A stretch of 64,000 bases of DNA from Pseudonocardia oceani. GTDB taxonomy: Bacteria > Actinomycetota > Actinomycetes > Mycobacteriales > Pseudonocardiaceae. A model generated the notes under the pieces. It saw only the letters and a list, made by a program, of their open reading frames with translations, had not been told where the DNA came from and searched no databases. The stretch lies in NCBI RefSeq assembly GCF_019263585.2, contig NZ_JADQDF010000001.1, positions 1,550,001-1,614,000 of the forward strand, in the 5' to 3' direction. Position numbers and translations under genes: made by a program. Below, in pieces: positions 27,752-39,193 of the stretch (positions within the stretch are counted from its first letter, which is position 1; each line of letters begins with the position of its first letter).

Positions 27752-28539
27752 GCGCTCGTCCAGGGCGTGACGATGCGGGCGACGATCCCCACCAGCAGGT
27801 ACCCGATCCCCGAGATCAGCCCGCTGACCAGCGCGAGGTACCACAGCAGCGGAGCGTCCGACTGGGTCTGCGCCGCGATCAGCGCGCGCCCGAGCGTGGA
27901 GTCGCCGCCGCTGCCGAGGTACTCGGCGAGGATCGCGCCCAGGAACGCGGCGGGCGCGGCGATCCGCAGCGCGGCGAACAGGCTGGGCAGCGCGGAGATC
28001 ACCCGGACCTTGCGCAGCGTCGTCCAGGCGGTGCCGCCGTAGGCCCGGACCAGGTCGACGCTGGCGCGCGGCGCGGCCCGCAGCCCGACCAGGCAGCCGA
28101 CGACGGTCGTGAAGAACACGCTCATCGCCGCCAGCACCACCGACGCCCCCGACGGCGCGTCCCGCCCCGCGACGATGACGATCACGGGCCCGATCGCGAC
28201 GAGCGGGATGCAGTAGCTGACGATCGCGATCTGGTTGGCGAGCTCCTCCAGCCGCGGGACGAGCAGGACGAGCACGGCCAGCGCGATCGCGGCGAGGTTG
28301 CCCCAGAGGTAGCCCTGCGCGGCCGAGGTGACCGTCGACGTCGCGTTGGCGACCGTCGACGACCAGCGCTGCGGGTCGAGGAACTCCGCGACGACCGACG
28401 GCGGGGTCGGGATGGCGCCGCTGCCCTGGAACAGCACGACCGACGCCACCCACCAGACGGCGACGATGGCGAGCACGCCCGCGGCCCCACCCGTGAGCGG
28501 CGATCGTCGCCCCAGCCACGGTTGCCGCTCACGAGTCAT
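27748..28539 (-). CDS. ABC transporter permease (NitT/TauT type), first subunit
   Basis: This 263-residue inner-membrane protein has about six helices and a coupling-helix signature ([25 protein letters not shown]). The ATG at 28539 overlaps the ATPase stop by 4 bases. It pairs with the permease encoded next to form the importer channel. Confidence 0.88.
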   Translation of the reverse strand: MTRERQPWLGRRSPLTGGAAGVLAIVAVWWVASVVLFQGSGAIPTPPSVVAEFLDPQRWSSTVANATSTVTSAAQGYLWGNLAAIALAVLVLLVPRLEELANQIAIVSYCIPLVAIGPVIVIVAGRDAPSGASVVLAAMSVFFTTVVGCLVGLRAAPRASVDLVRAYGGTAWTTLRKVRVISALPSLFAALRIAAPAAFLGAILAEYLGSGGDSTLGRALIAAQTQSDAPLLWYLALVSGLISGIGYLLVGIVARIVTPWTSA

Positions 28540-29351
28540 TCCGCACCACCGAACAGGATCTCCGACAGCCGGTCGACGTACGCGTGGAACTCCGGCGTGC
28601 GCATGAGGTCCGGCGTCCGCGGGCGCGGCAGGTCGATCTCCACGAGCTCGGCGATCCGGCCCGGCCGCGCGCTCATCACGGCCACGACGTCGGAGAGGAA
28701 CACGGCCTCGGAGATGCCGTGGGTGACCATCAGCGTGGTCGCGGGCCGCTCGGTCCAGATCCGCAGCAGCTCGACGTTCAGGCGCTGGCGCGTCATGTCG
28801 TCCAGGGCGCCGAACGGCTCGTCGAGCAGCATCACCGTCGGCTGGACGACCAGGCACCGGGCGATCGCGACGCGCTGCCGCATCCCGCCCGACAGCTGCG
28901 CGGGCTTGGCCTTCTCGAAGCCGGTGAGCCCGACCAGCTCGATCAGCCCGTCGACGAGACCCGGCTCCGGGGTGATCCCGGCGACCTCCAGCGGCAGCCG
29001 GATGTTGCCCGCGACGCTGCGCCAGGGCAGCAGCGCGGCCTCCTGGAACGCGATGCCGAGCTCGTGGTCGCGCTGGATCTCCCGGGTCGAGCGGCCGTTG
29101 ATCAGCGCCTCGCCGGCCGTCGGGGACTCCAGGCCGGCGAGGATCCTCAGGATCGTCGACTTCCCGCAGCCCGAGGGCCCGAGCAGCGACAGGAACGAGT
29201 TCGCCGTGGTGCCGAGGTCGATCGGCGCGAGCGCCTCCACCGACTGCCGGCCCATCGAGAACCGCTTGGTCAGCCCGCGGATGTTGATGCCCGTGGCCGA
29301 CGCCGGGTGCGCGTGCGGGTCCAGCGTGGACCGGGTCTCGGTGGAGGTCAC
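28536..29351 (-). CDS. ABC transporter ATP-binding protein (NitT/TauT type)
   Basis: The 271-residue ATPase has Walker [10 protein letters not shown], the signature [15 protein letters not shown], Walker [14 protein letters not shown] and the H-loop THGISEA. It powers the importer made with the two downstream permeases. The GTG at 29351 lies one base after the stop of the binding-protein gene. Confidence 0.92.
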   Translation of the reverse strand: MTSTETRSTLDPHAHPASATGINIRGLTKRFSMGRQSVEALAPIDLGTTANSFLSLLGPSGCGKSTILRILAGLESPTAGEALINGRSTREIQRDHELGIAFQEAALLPWRSVAGNIRLPLEVAGITPEPGLVDGLIELVGLTGFEKAKPAQLSGGMRQRVAIARCLVVQPTVMLLDEPFGALDDMTRQRLNVELLRIWTERPATTLMVTHGISEAVFLSDVVAVMSARPGRIAELVEIDLPRPRTPDLMRTPEFHAYVDRLSEILFGGAE

Positions 29352-29352
29352 G

Positions 29353-30411
29353 TCAGCCCACGATCAGGTCGGGGTTCTCCGCGTACACCTCGTCGAGGAG
29401 CGAGAAGTCGAACAGCTCCTCGGCGGTGATCGTGATGCCGATGGCGGCGAGCGCGCCGATGACGTCGGTGATCGCGGTGTCGGTGGCGGTGAACAGGCCG
29501 TTGGCCTTCGTGTCGGCGCTGACGATCAGGTCGTTCTGCGCGGTGGCCTGCTCGGTCTGGCCGGGGACGTCGAGGCCGAGGTCGGCGCCGTAGGTGTTCA
29601 CGGCGAGCTCGGCCGCGGCGGCCGGGTCGGCGACGGCATCGTTCCAGCCCTTGATCTCGGCGAGCAGGAACGCCTTGAGCTTGTCGCGCTCGGAGTCGAT
29701 CGTCTCCTGGAGCACGACGAACGACTCCGAGGTCAGCGGCAGACCGTTGTCGGCGAAGGCGAGCGTGACCGGGGTGAAGCCGTCGGCCTTGACCAGGAAC
29801 GGCTCGTTGGTGAGGAAGGACATGAAGCCGTCGACGGTCTTCTCCGTCAGCGGCGTCGGCTCGTACTGCACGACGACCTGCTCGAGGCTCGCCGGGTCGA
29901 TCCCGTTGGCGGCCAGCAGGCCCGCGAAGATCTGCTGGTTGGTGCCGGCCTGGATGCCGATGCGCTTGCCCGCGAGGTCGGCGACCGTGCGGATCGGCGC
30001 ACCCTCCTCGATCGAGAGGATGCAGAACGGGTTCTTCTGGAACGTGTTGCCGATGATCTTCAGCGGGGCGCCCTGCTCCACGATGAAGCGGGCGGTGGCG
30101 TCCGGGGCGGAGATGCCGACGTCGACGTTGCCGGCGAGGACGAGCGCGTCGGCGCTGTCGACGGGGCCGCTGACGAGCTCGACCGCGTCGAAGCCCGCCT
30201 CGGTGTAGTAGCCCTTCGAGTCGGCCATGTACTCGCCGCCGAACTCGATGTTCTTGATCCACGACAGCTGCACGGAGATGTCGCCGAACGAGCCGGCCGC
30301 ACCCGCGGCGGCGGGCGCCGGCGTCGTCGAACCACCCCCGCAGGCGGACAGCACCAGTCCGGCGGCGCCGAGGCCGGACAGGCGGAAGACATCACGACGG
30401 GACACGATCAT
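29353..30411 (-). CDS. NMT1/THI5-like substrate-binding lipoprotein
   Basis: The 352-residue product begins with a twin-arginine-like signal ([21 protein letters not shown]) ending in a lipobox, then an NMT1/THI5-type periplasmic-binding fold ([20 protein letters not shown]). Related proteins bind pyrimidine precursors, riboflavin, nitrate or taurine. The setting with ribokinase and nucleoside hydrolase favours a nucleoside or other ribosylated compound; this is inference. AGGAG precedes the ATG at 30411. It heads a five-gene operon and is divergent from the nucleoside hydrolase. Confidence 0.86.
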   Translation of the reverse strand: MIVSRRDVFRLSGLGAAGLVLSACGGGSTTPAPAAAGAAGSFGDISVQLSWIKNIEFGGEYMADSKGYYTEAGFDAVELVSGPVDSADALVLAGNVDVGISAPDATARFIVEQGAPLKIIGNTFQKNPFCILSIEEGAPIRTVADLAGKRIGIQAGTNQQIFAGLLAANGIDPASLEQVVVQYEPTPLTEKTVDGFMSFLTNEPFLVKADGFTPVTLAFADNGLPLTSESFVVLQETIDSERDKLKAFLLAEIKGWNDAVADPAAAAELAVNTYGADLGLDVPGQTEQATAQNDLIVSADTKANGLFTATDTAITDVIGALAAIGITITAEELFDFSLLDEVYAENPDLIVG

Positions 30412-30495
30412 GGGGGAACTCCTGACGGTCTGCGACGGCGAGCGGGGGACGGCCGTCGACCCGGTGAATCTAGGAACCGCATGACGCCTGGCGGT

Positions 30496-30508
30496 TAACG
30501 CGCCGTTA
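30496..30508. promoter_or_regulatory. Candidate operator TAACG-CGC-CGTTA
   Basis: A perfect 5-base inverted repeat with a 3-base spacer lies in the 127-base divergent region between the importer operon and the nucleoside hydrolase, 30 bases before the latter's start. A shared regulator is plausible but not identified. Confidence 0.35.
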
Positions 30509-30538
30509 CGGCCACGCAACCGCGTTTACGCTGCCCGC

Positions 30539-31468
30539 ATGCCGATCCCGCTGGTCATCGACACCGACCCAGGGGTCGACGACGCCGTGGCGCTCGTGCT
30601 GGCCGCCGCCTCGCCGGAGGTGGACCTGCGCGCCGTCACGACCGTCTTCGGCAACGTCCCGCTCCCGATGACCACCCGCAACGCCGGGCGCGTGCTCGCA
30701 CTCGCCGGTCGCGCCGACGTGCCGGTCGCCGCCGGGGCCGCCCGGCCGCTGGTGCACGACCGGGCCGAGCGCGCCGAGGAATGGCACGGCGGTGACGGGC
30801 TGGGAGGGCGCGCGACGGCGCTGCCCGACCCGGTCGCCGCGCCCGACCCCCGCGGGGCGCTGGCCGTCATGGCCGCGGTGCTGCGCGGATCCGCGGAGCC
30901 CGTGACGATCGCGCCGATCGGGCCGCTGACCAACGTCGCCCTGCTGCTCGCGGTGCACCCGGAGCTCACGCCACGGATCGGGCGGATCGTGTGGATGGGC
31001 GGCTCGCTGGGCGCGGGCAACGTCACCGGGGCCGCGGAGTTCAACGCCCACTGCGACCCCGAGGCCGCGCACCGCGTGCTCACCCAGTCCGACGTGCCGG
31101 TGACGGTGGTGCCGCTCGATATGACGATGCAGTGCCCCGCGGGCCCGGAGTGGGTGGCCGCGCTCGGGGCGGGCGGGCCGCGCGGGCACGAGCTCGCGCA
31201 GGTCCTCGCGCACTACCGCGCGGCCTACCTGGCCCGCTACGGCCGCGACGCGGTGGCGCTGCACGACGCCGTCGCCGTGCTGGAGGCGATCCGGCCCGGC
31301 GTGCTGCGGACCGAGTCGATGCCGGTGCAGGTGGCGTGCGACCTCGGCCCGGCGCGCGGCGCGACCGTCCCCGTGCCCGGCGACGGCCCGGACGTGGCGG
31401 TCGCGCTGGGCGCCGACGTCGACGCCGTGCTGGCCGATGTGCTGGAGCGGGTCGGCCGGCTCGGCTGA
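30539..31468 (+). CDS. Inosine/uridine-preferring nucleoside hydrolase
   Basis: This 309-residue enzyme has the calcium-binding signature DTDPGVDDAVAL and the later FNAHCDPEAAHRV and substrate-site segments of the family. It hydrolyses a nucleoside to base and ribose. It is divergent from an ABC importer operon that ends in ribokinase, which suggests import, cleavage and ribose phosphorylation as one pathway. Base specificity cannot be read from sequence alone. Confidence 0.92.
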   Translation: MPIPLVIDTDPGVDDAVALVLAAASPEVDLRAVTTVFGNVPLPMTTRNAGRVLALAGRADVPVAAGAARPLVHDRAERAEEWHGGDGLGGRATALPDPVAAPDPRGALAVMAAVLRGSAEPVTIAPIGPLTNVALLLAVHPELTPRIGRIVWMGGSLGAGNVTGAAEFNAHCDPEAAHRVLTQSDVPVTVVPLDMTMQCPAGPEWVAALGAGGPRGHELAQVLAHYRAAYLARYGRDAVALHDAVAVLEAIRPGVLRTESMPVQVACDLGPARGATVPVPGDGPDVAVALGADVDAVLADVLERVGRLG

Positions 31469-31488
31469 GACCGGGCGGACCGGGCCGC

Positions 31489-32073
31489 TCAGGCGAAACC
31501 GTGCTCGATCGCGTAGCGGACGAGCGCCGCACGGTTGCTCACCGGGAGCTTGCCGAGCAGGCGCTGCACGTGGTTCTCGACCGTCCGCGGAGAGAGCCCG
31601 AGCCGGGTCGCGATCTGCCGGGCGGTGAGCCCCTCGACGACCAGCCGCAGCACATCGGTCTCGCGCTCGGTGAGGCGCACCTCGGGCGGTCCGGTGCCGC
31701 CGCTGGCCTCCAGCACGACGGCCGCGAGCCCCGGCCCGTAGGCGGGCTCGCCGCGGGCGAGGCGCGCCACGGCGTCGGCGACGTCCCACGGCCGTCCGGT
31801 GTCGACGACGAACCCGGTGGCCCCCGCCCGCACCGCGGCCAGCACCTGCTCGTGCTCCGCGGACGCCGACACCGCGAGCACCGCCGCACCCGCGTCGGTG
31901 GCGGCGGCCACGGCGGCGAGCGCGTCCGGGGCGGCCATGTCGACCACGACGACGTCGGCCCGCAGCGTCAGCAGCTCGTCCACCGACCCGACGACGCCGA
32001 GCACCTCGACGCCCTCGTCGCGCAGCAGCCGCGCCCGGGACTCCGGCCCGTGCAGGAGAGCCACGGACGTCAC
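31489..32073 (-). CDS. LuxR-type regulator with a degenerate receiver domain
   Basis: The 194-residue product ends in a clear LuxR/NarL helix-turn-helix (LTERETDVLRLVVEGLTARQIATRLGLSPRTVENHV). The N-terminal half resembles a receiver but lacks the usual acidic pair near the start (LHGPES instead), and the conserved lysine is replaced in ATGFVVDTG. An Asp in VVVVDMAAP remains. It may be controlled without normal phosphorylation. It is third after the kinase and response regulator genes, 76 bases from the latter. Confidence 0.78.
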   Translation of the reverse strand: MTSVALLHGPESRARLLRDEGVEVLGVVGSVDELLTLRADVVVVDMAAPDALAAVAAATDAGAAVLAVSASAEHEQVLAAVRAGATGFVVDTGRPWDVADAVARLARGEPAYGPGLAAVVLEASGGTGPPEVRLTERETDVLRLVVEGLTARQIATRLGLSPRTVENHVQRLLGKLPVSNRAALVRYAIEHGFA

Positions 32074-32149
32074 GCGGTCGATCCTGCCAGCCCGCGAGCC
32101 GCGCTCCGGCACCGCGGCGCCGCCGGTCCCCCGAGCGGGTGACGGGCGC

Positions 32150-32800
32150 TCAGTCGTCGGTCAGGCCCTGGTCGATCGCGTAGCGCACCAGCTGCACGCG
32201 GTTGTGCAGCTGCAGCTTGCGCAGGGTGTTCTGCACGTGGCTCTCCACCGTCCGGTGCGAGACGACGAGCCGCTCGCCGATCTGCTTGGCCGTGAGCCCC
32301 TTCGCGACCAGCCGCAGGACCTCGGTCTCGCGCTCGGTGAGCACCGGCGCCTCCTCCGCCGCGGGCTCGCCGGCCAGGCGCCGGAACTCCCCCAGCACGA
32401 GCCCGGCCAGCCCCGGCGTGAAGACGGGGAACCCGGCCGCCGTGCGCTGCACCGCCGCCAGCAGCTCCTCCGCGCCCGCCGACTTCACCAGGTAGCCCGA
32501 CGCCCCGGCCTTCACCGCGTCGAGCACGTCGGCCTGCTCGCCGCTGGCCGAGAGCACGAGCACCTTCGTCTCGGGCAGGGCGGCGAGGATGCCCTCGATC
32601 GCGTCGACGCCGGACGTGGCGCCGAGGTTGAGGTCCATGAGCACGACGCGCGGGCGGGTGGCCTTCGCGATGCGCACCGCCGCGCCGGCGTCCGGTGCGG
32701 TGGCGACGACGTCGAGCCCGCGCTCGGTGAGGTCGCGCGCCACGCCCTCGCGCCAGATCGGGTGGTCGTCGACGACCATCACGGTGATCTCGTCGCTCAC
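32150..32800 (-). CDS. NarL/LuxR-family response regulator
   Basis: This 216-residue response regulator has an intact receiver (VDDHP, phosphoacceptor Asp in VVLMDLNLG, conserved Lys in GYLVKSAG) and a NarL-type HTH (LTERETEVLRLVAKGLTAKQIGERLVVSHRTVESHV). The GTG at 32800 overlaps the kinase stop by 4 bases, so it is the cognate partner of the kinase upstream. The targets are unknown. Confidence 0.93.
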   Translation of the reverse strand: MSDEITVMVVDDHPIWREGVARDLTERGLDVVATAPDAGAAVRIAKATRPRVVLMDLNLGATSGVDAIEGILAALPETKVLVLSASGEQADVLDAVKAGASGYLVKSAGAEELLAAVQRTAAGFPVFTPGLAGLVLGEFRRLAGEPAAEEAPVLTERETEVLRLVAKGLTAKQIGERLVVSHRTVESHVQNTLRKLQLHNRVQLVRYAIDQGLTDD

Positions 32801-33921
32801 GTCTTCTCCCTCGGCATCCGGATGATCCATTCCGTGCCCCGTCCGGGGCCGGTCTCGCAGGTGATCGTGGCGCCCAGGTCGCGCACGCGGCCCCGCATCG
32901 AGCGCGCCACGCCCAGCCTGCCCTGCTCCGCGGCCTCGTCGAGGCGCCCGTCGGGGATGCCGGGGCCCTCGTCGCGGACGCTGATCTCGACCGCGTCGCC
33001 CAGGTCCTCCACCAGCACCCACGCGGGCGCGTCCGGCCCCACGTGCCGGGCGACGTTCGCCAGCGCCGCCCCGACCACCGCCACCAGCTCCTCGACCGCG
33101 GCCGCGGGCAGCCGCACCGGGTGCGCCGGGGTCGACACGCTGACGTGCCCGGCGCCGAGCATGCGCAGGGCGTCGGCGACGTCGCGCAGGCCGTCGGCGC
33201 CGGTGGGGGCGCCGTCCGTCGTGAGCAGCGTGCGCAGCACGACCTCCTGCTCGCCGGCCATCGAGGCGAGCGAGGCGGCGTCGCCGCCGAGCTCCTGGCC
33301 GCGGCGGTGGACGTAGCCGAGCACCTGCAGCACCCCGTCGTGGACGACGCGGGCGAGCCGCTCGCGCTCGGCCATCGCGGCCTGCTGGCCGATCGCGGTG
33401 CGCAGCCGCTCGGCCTGGCGGCGCAGCACCGTGGACGCGTACCCGATGCTCACCGCGACGAGGACGATCAGCTGGATGTCGCCCAGCTCGGCCTCCGCCC
33501 GCGCCGACACCGCCAGCAGCACCGAGCACAGCACGACCGCGCCGCCCAGCCCGCCACGCACGCCGAACGCCAGCGCGCAGGCGAGCACCGCGCAGGGAGT
33601 CCAGATCGAGCCGGAGACGGGCGCGTCGGCGTCGATCTGCGCCGCGGTCTGCACGAGCGGCGTGGTGGCGATGACCGCGCTGGTGACGACGAGGTCGGCG
33701 AGCGCGAGCCGCCCGCGCGGCATGCCGCCGAGGTAGCCGCGGCCGATGACCGCGGTCCAGGCCGCCATCCCCGCCTGCACCGCGACGGCGCCGGCCGGGG
33801 AGGCGTGCTCGTCGAGCGTCCAGAGGACGACGGCCGTGGTCGTGACCAGCGTCAGCACGCGGTAGAACAGCAGGCCCCGCCAGAGCGGTTCGAGCGGGCG
33901 CTCGACGGCGGCGTCGCTCAC
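32797..33921 (-). CDS. Membrane sensor histidine kinase (HisKA_3 type)
   Basis: The 374-residue kinase has an N-terminal membrane domain of about five to six helices, then the HisKA_3 dimerisation helix with the phosphorylated His in ERLARVVHDGVLQVLGYV and an ATPase domain with DEGPGIPDG. There is no large extracellular loop, so the signal may be membrane-borne. Its start overlaps the stop of a one-helix protein gene upstream, and its stop overlaps the response regulator. Confidence 0.9.
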   Translation of the reverse strand: MSDAAVERPLEPLWRGLLFYRVLTLVTTTAVVLWTLDEHASPAGAVAVQAGMAAWTAVIGRGYLGGMPRGRLALADLVVTSAVIATTPLVQTAAQIDADAPVSGSIWTPCAVLACALAFGVRGGLGGAVVLCSVLLAVSARAEAELGDIQLIVLVAVSIGYASTVLRRQAERLRTAIGQQAAMAERERLARVVHDGVLQVLGYVHRRGQELGGDAASLASMAGEQEVVLRTLLTTDGAPTGADGLRDVADALRMLGAGHVSVSTPAHPVRLPAAAVEELVAVVGAALANVARHVGPDAPAWVLVEDLGDAVEISVRDEGPGIPDGRLDEAAEQGRLGVARSMRGRVRDLGATITCETGPGRGTEWIIRMPREKT

Positions 33922-34379
33922 GTCACCGGCTCGCGCGTCCCGCCCGGCCACACGCACGGCGACTCCCCCACCAGCACTCCTCCACCCGCGGTCCGGACGG
34001 TGAGAACGTAGCCGCCCTCCGCGCGCACCTCGACACCCGAGGCGCCGAGGGAGACCGGCTCCCCCGCCCGCAGCGCCGCGGCGACGAGCGCGGCGGGGTC
34101 GCCCGGCACGGCCAGCTCGACGCGGGTGCGCACCTGGTGGCTCGCCGGCCAGCCCGGCACGCCGAGCCACGGACACGCGGCCTCCTCGGCCACGACAGGC
34201 GCGGGCGTGGCTCCGGCCACGCTCCGCACCAGGTCGGTCAGGTGCGTGCGGGCCTGTGCGACCGTCTCGGTCGGGGCGGTCTGCACGGCCAGCAGGACCG
34301 CGGCGACGGCGAGTACGGCGGCCAGCACCGCGCTCACCGCGCCGACCAGTGCGGGCACCCGACGGCGCAGTTCGTCCAC
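33918..34379 (-). CDS. Single-pass membrane or secreted protein coupled to the histidine kinase
   Basis: The 153-residue product has one N-terminal hydrophobic helix (ALVGAVSAVLAAVLAVAAVL), then an extracytoplasmic domain with two cysteines (EEAACPWLG and GESPCVWPG) that may form a disulfide. It shows no known domain. The 4-base overlap with the kinase gene suggests that it could be an accessory sensor for the two-component system; that is inference from position. The GTG start at 34379 is chosen to keep the helix near the N-terminus. Confidence 0.6.
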   Translation of the reverse strand: MDELRRRVPALVGAVSAVLAAVLAVAAVLLAVQTAPTETVAQARTHLTDLVRSVAGATPAPVVAEEAACPWLGVPGWPASHQVRTRVELAVPGDPAALVAAALRAGEPVSLGASGVEVRAEGGYVLTVRTAGGGVLVGESPCVWPGGTREPVT

Positions 34380-34423
34380 GCGCCCATCGTGGCCGCGCGG
34401 CCGGGGCCCGCGGATCCGTAGGA

Positions 34424-35389
34424 CTACCCGACCGGCCCTCCCTTGATCCCGGTGACGAGCGCGTTGTAGAACCACGCCCGCGGCATGACCCGCGAGAGCA
34501 CGTGCTGGTCGAGCCACGACAGCCGCTGCCAGCTGCGGTAGGCGAACATCGCCCAGCCCATCCCCAGCTTCCCGGGCGGCACGGCGGCCTCGAACGTGCG
34601 GACCGGCCAGCCCAGCACCGCTGCGCTAAACTCCTCGGTGACGACCCGCGCGCCCATCGCGCCCGCGCGCCGGGCGGTGTCCTCGAGCTCGGCGGGGTCG
34701 AACACGTGGATGTCGACGACGGCCTCCAGCGCCGCGGCCCGGCTCGACTCGTCCAGCTCCGCCTGCGGCCGCCGCCACCCCTGCAGCACCGGCAGGCGGG
34801 TCAGCGTGGTGGTGGCCTTCCAGGTGGCTGCGCCGAGGCGGCGGGCGTAGGCGTCGCCGATGCGGGTGGGCTCCCCGGCGAAGACGAACCGGCCGCCCGG
34901 CTTCAGCACGCGCAGCACCTCGCGCAGGGCCAGCTCGACGTCGGGGATGTGGTGCAGCACGGCGTGCCCGACGACGAGGTCGAACGTGTCGTCGTCGTAG
35001 GGGATGCGCTCGGCGTCGGCCACGCGGCCGTCGACGTCGAGGCCCAGGTGCCCGGCGTTGCGCAGCGCGGCCTGCACCATGCCCGGCGAGAGGTCGGTGA
35101 CCGAGCCGGCCGTCGCGACCCCGGCCTGCATGAGGTTGAGCAGGAAGAAGCCGGTGCCGCTGCCCAGCTCCAGCGCCCGCCCGTAGGGCCAGCCGGCCTC
35201 GCCCGCGACGAGCCGGAAGCGGTCGGCGGCGTAGGTGATGCAGCGCTCGTCGTAGGAGATGGACCACTTGTCGTCGTAGGAGCCCGCCTCCCAGTCGTGG
35301 TACAGCACGTTCGCGAGCTTGGCGTCGTGCCGCGCCGCCTCCACCTCCTCGGCGGTGGCGTGCGGGTTCGGGAGCGGCTCCGTACTCAT
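34424..35389 (-). CDS. SAM-dependent methyltransferase (Rv3038c-like)
   Basis: This 321-residue class I methyltransferase has motif I ALELGSGTGFFLLNL, followed by DLSPGM, VVGHAVLHHIPD and VLKPGGRFVFAGEP. It has a long C-terminal region with a WPVRTFEAAVPPG segment. It precedes an enoyl-CoA hydratase and an ABC ATPase in the order of Rv3038c-Rv3041c. No substrate is known. The ATG at 35389 lacks a ribosome-binding site. Confidence 0.8.
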   Translation of the reverse strand: MSTEPLPNPHATAEEVEAARHDAKLANVLYHDWEAGSYDDKWSISYDERCITYAADRFRLVAGEAGWPYGRALELGSGTGFFLLNLMQAGVATAGSVTDLSPGMVQAALRNAGHLGLDVDGRVADAERIPYDDDTFDLVVGHAVLHHIPDVELALREVLRVLKPGGRFVFAGEPTRIGDAYARRLGAATWKATTTLTRLPVLQGWRRPQAELDESSRAAALEAVVDIHVFDPAELEDTARRAGAMGARVVTEEFSAAVLGWPVRTFEAAVPPGKLGMGWAMFAYRSWQRLSWLDQHVLSRVMPRAWFYNALVTGIKGGPVG

Positions 35390-35423
35390 GGGTAGGAGCC
35401 TAGCGGCGGCCGCGCGCCGGGGG

Positions 35424-35495
35424 GCTCGCACACAGGCCGCGGGGCCCGCACACAGGGCCGTACCTGTGTGCGGGCCCCGGGAGGTGTGTGCGAGC
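35424..35495. repeat. Palindromic element family B, copy 2 (72 bp)
   Basis: It has the same 72-base layout as 20496-20567: two forward and two reversed CGCACACAGG-type words between outer GCTCGCACAC and GTGTGCGAGC. Its last base is the first base of the enoyl-CoA hydratase stop triplet as read on the plus strand, so the element abuts the coding sequence exactly. Confidence 0.8.
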
Positions 35496-36274
35496 TAGCG
35501 GCCGGTGAACTCGGCCTTGCCCGGGCCGTTGGCCACGAACGACTCCATGCCGATGCGCTGGTCGTCGGTGGCGAACAGCGCAGCGAAGGCCTCGGACTCG
35601 ATGTCGAGGCCGGTGCGCAGGTCGACGTCGAGGCCGCTGTCGATCGCCTTCTTCGCCGCCGCGTACGCCGAGGCGGGGCCGTTCACGAACTGCTCCGCCC
35701 AGCGGCGCGCGGCCGCGTAGACGTCGTCGGCCGGGACGACCTCGTCGACCAGCCCGATGGCCAGGGCCTCCTCGGCCTTCACCATCCGCCCGGTGAAGAT
35801 GAGGTCCTTGGCGCGGGACGGGCCGATCAGCCGCGCGAGGCGCTGCGTGCCGCCGCCGCCGGGGATGATGCCGAGCAGGATCTCGGGCTGGCCGAGCTTG
35901 GCGTTGTCGCCGGCGATGCGGCGGTCGGCGCCCAGCGCGAGCTCCAGCCCGCCGCCCAGCGCGTAGCCGGTGATGGCCGCGACCGTCGGCTTCGGGATGG
36001 TCGACACCGCACCGAACCCGGCGGAGAGCCGCCGCGCGACCGCCGCCATGTCGGCGTAGGTCATCCCCGCCATCTCCTTGACGTCGGCGCCCGCGGCGAG
36101 CACCTTCTCCCCGCCGTAGACGACGACGGCGCGCACGTCGTCGCGCTGCGTCGCCTCCGCGGAGGCGGCGAGCAGCTCCTCCTGCACCTGCCGGCTGATC
36201 GCGTTCATCGGCGGCCGGTCCAGCCGGATCGTGCCGACACCGCCGTCGACCTCGAGCCTCACGAATTCGCTCAT
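35495..36274 (-). CDS. Enoyl-CoA hydratase/isomerase (EchA17-like)
   Basis: The 259-residue crotonase-fold protein has the oxyanion-hole loops (LAAGADVKEM; ITGYALGGGLELALGAD) and both catalytic-type glutamates (GGLELAL and QPEILLGIIPGGGGTQRL). It should hydrate 2-enoyl-CoA in beta-oxidation. The position between a methyltransferase and an ABC ATPase matches Rv3039c (echA17). A palindromic element touches its stop codon and may terminate its transcript. Confidence 0.92.
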   Translation of the reverse strand: MSEFVRLEVDGGVGTIRLDRPPMNAISRQVQEELLAASAEATQRDDVRAVVVYGGEKVLAAGADVKEMAGMTYADMAAVARRLSAGFGAVSTIPKPTVAAITGYALGGGLELALGADRRIAGDNAKLGQPEILLGIIPGGGGTQRLARLIGPSRAKDLIFTGRMVKAEEALAIGLVDEVVPADDVYAAARRWAEQFVNGPASAYAAAKKAIDSGLDVDLRTGLDIESEAFAALFATDDQRIGMESFVANGPGKAEFTGR

Positions 36275-36288
36275 GGCCCGACCCTAGA

Positions 36289-37101
36289 TCAACGCAACCA
36301 CGCCGTGTAGCGGCCGCGGCGGCGCAGGACGCCGAGCGGGAGGCCGAAGGTCTCGGTGAGGTTGTCGTCGGTGAGCACGTCCTCGAGCAGGCCGGCCGCG
36401 ACGACCCGGCCCTCCCGCAGCAGCAGCCCGTGGCTGTAGCCCACCGGGATCTCCTCGACGTGGTGGGTGACCAGGATCGACGCCGGCGCGTCGGCGTCGG
36501 CGGCCAGCGCGGTGAGGCGCGAGACGAGGTCCTCGCGGCCGCCGAGGTCGAGACCGGCGGCGGGCTCGTCGAGGAGCAGGAGCTCGGGGTCGGTCATCAG
36601 CGCGCGGGCGATCAGGGTGCGCTTGCGCTCTCCCTCGCTCAGCGTGCCGTACGCGCGGTCGGCGAGGGGGCGCACGCCGAGGGCGTCGAGGAGCTGGTCG
36701 GCGCGGTCGGTGTCGGAGCGCTCGTACTCCTCGCGCCAGCGGCCCAGCACGCCGTAGCCGGCGCTGACGACGACGTCGCGCACGGTCTCGTCCCCGGGGA
36801 TGCGCAGGCCGAGCGCGGCGGACGTCAGCCCGATGCGGGTGCGCAGCTCGGCCAGGTTGACCCGCCCGATGCGCTCGCCGAGCACGTGCACGCTGCCGGT
36901 CGTGGGGTGCATCTCGGCGGCGGCCAGGCGCAGCAGCGTGGTCTTGCCTGCGCCGTTGGGGCCCAGGACGACCCAGCGCTCGTCGAGCTCCACCTGCCAG
37001 TCGACGTCGCGGAGCAGCATCGACGTCCCGCGCCGCACGGAGACGCCGTCCATCCGGACGACGAGGTCGGTCAGGTCCGGAGCGGGGGTAGGCGCAGCCA
37101 C
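36289..37101 (-). CDS. ABC transporter ATP-binding protein (Rv3041c-like)
   Basis: This 270-residue ATPase has Walker A GPNGAGKTTLL, signature LSEGERKRTLIARAL, Walker B LLLLDEPAAGLD and H-loop THHVEE. It resembles the stand-alone YlmA-type ATPases. No permease gene is adjacent, so its transport partner or other role is unknown. It is 14 bases upstream of the hydratase gene on the same strand. Confidence 0.86.
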   Translation of the reverse strand: MAAPTPAPDLTDLVVRMDGVSVRRGTSMLLRDVDWQVELDERWVVLGPNGAGKTTLLRLAAAEMHPTTGSVHVLGERIGRVNLAELRTRIGLTSAALGLRIPGDETVRDVVVSAGYGVLGRWREEYERSDTDRADQLLDALGVRPLADRAYGTLSEGERKRTLIARALMTDPELLLLDEPAAGLDLGGREDLVSRLTALAADADAPASILVTHHVEEIPVGYSHGLLLREGRVVAAGLLEDVLTDDNLTETFGLPLGVLRRRGRYTAWLR

Positions 37102-37166
37102 GCCCCCATCCTCGCGGATGCGGCGACGGCGCTCACGGGTGCCCGGGTGCCTTAGGGTGGCTCCAC

Positions 37167-39179
<2,013 letters not shown>

Positions 39180-39193
39180 GGGGCGGGCGCGGG

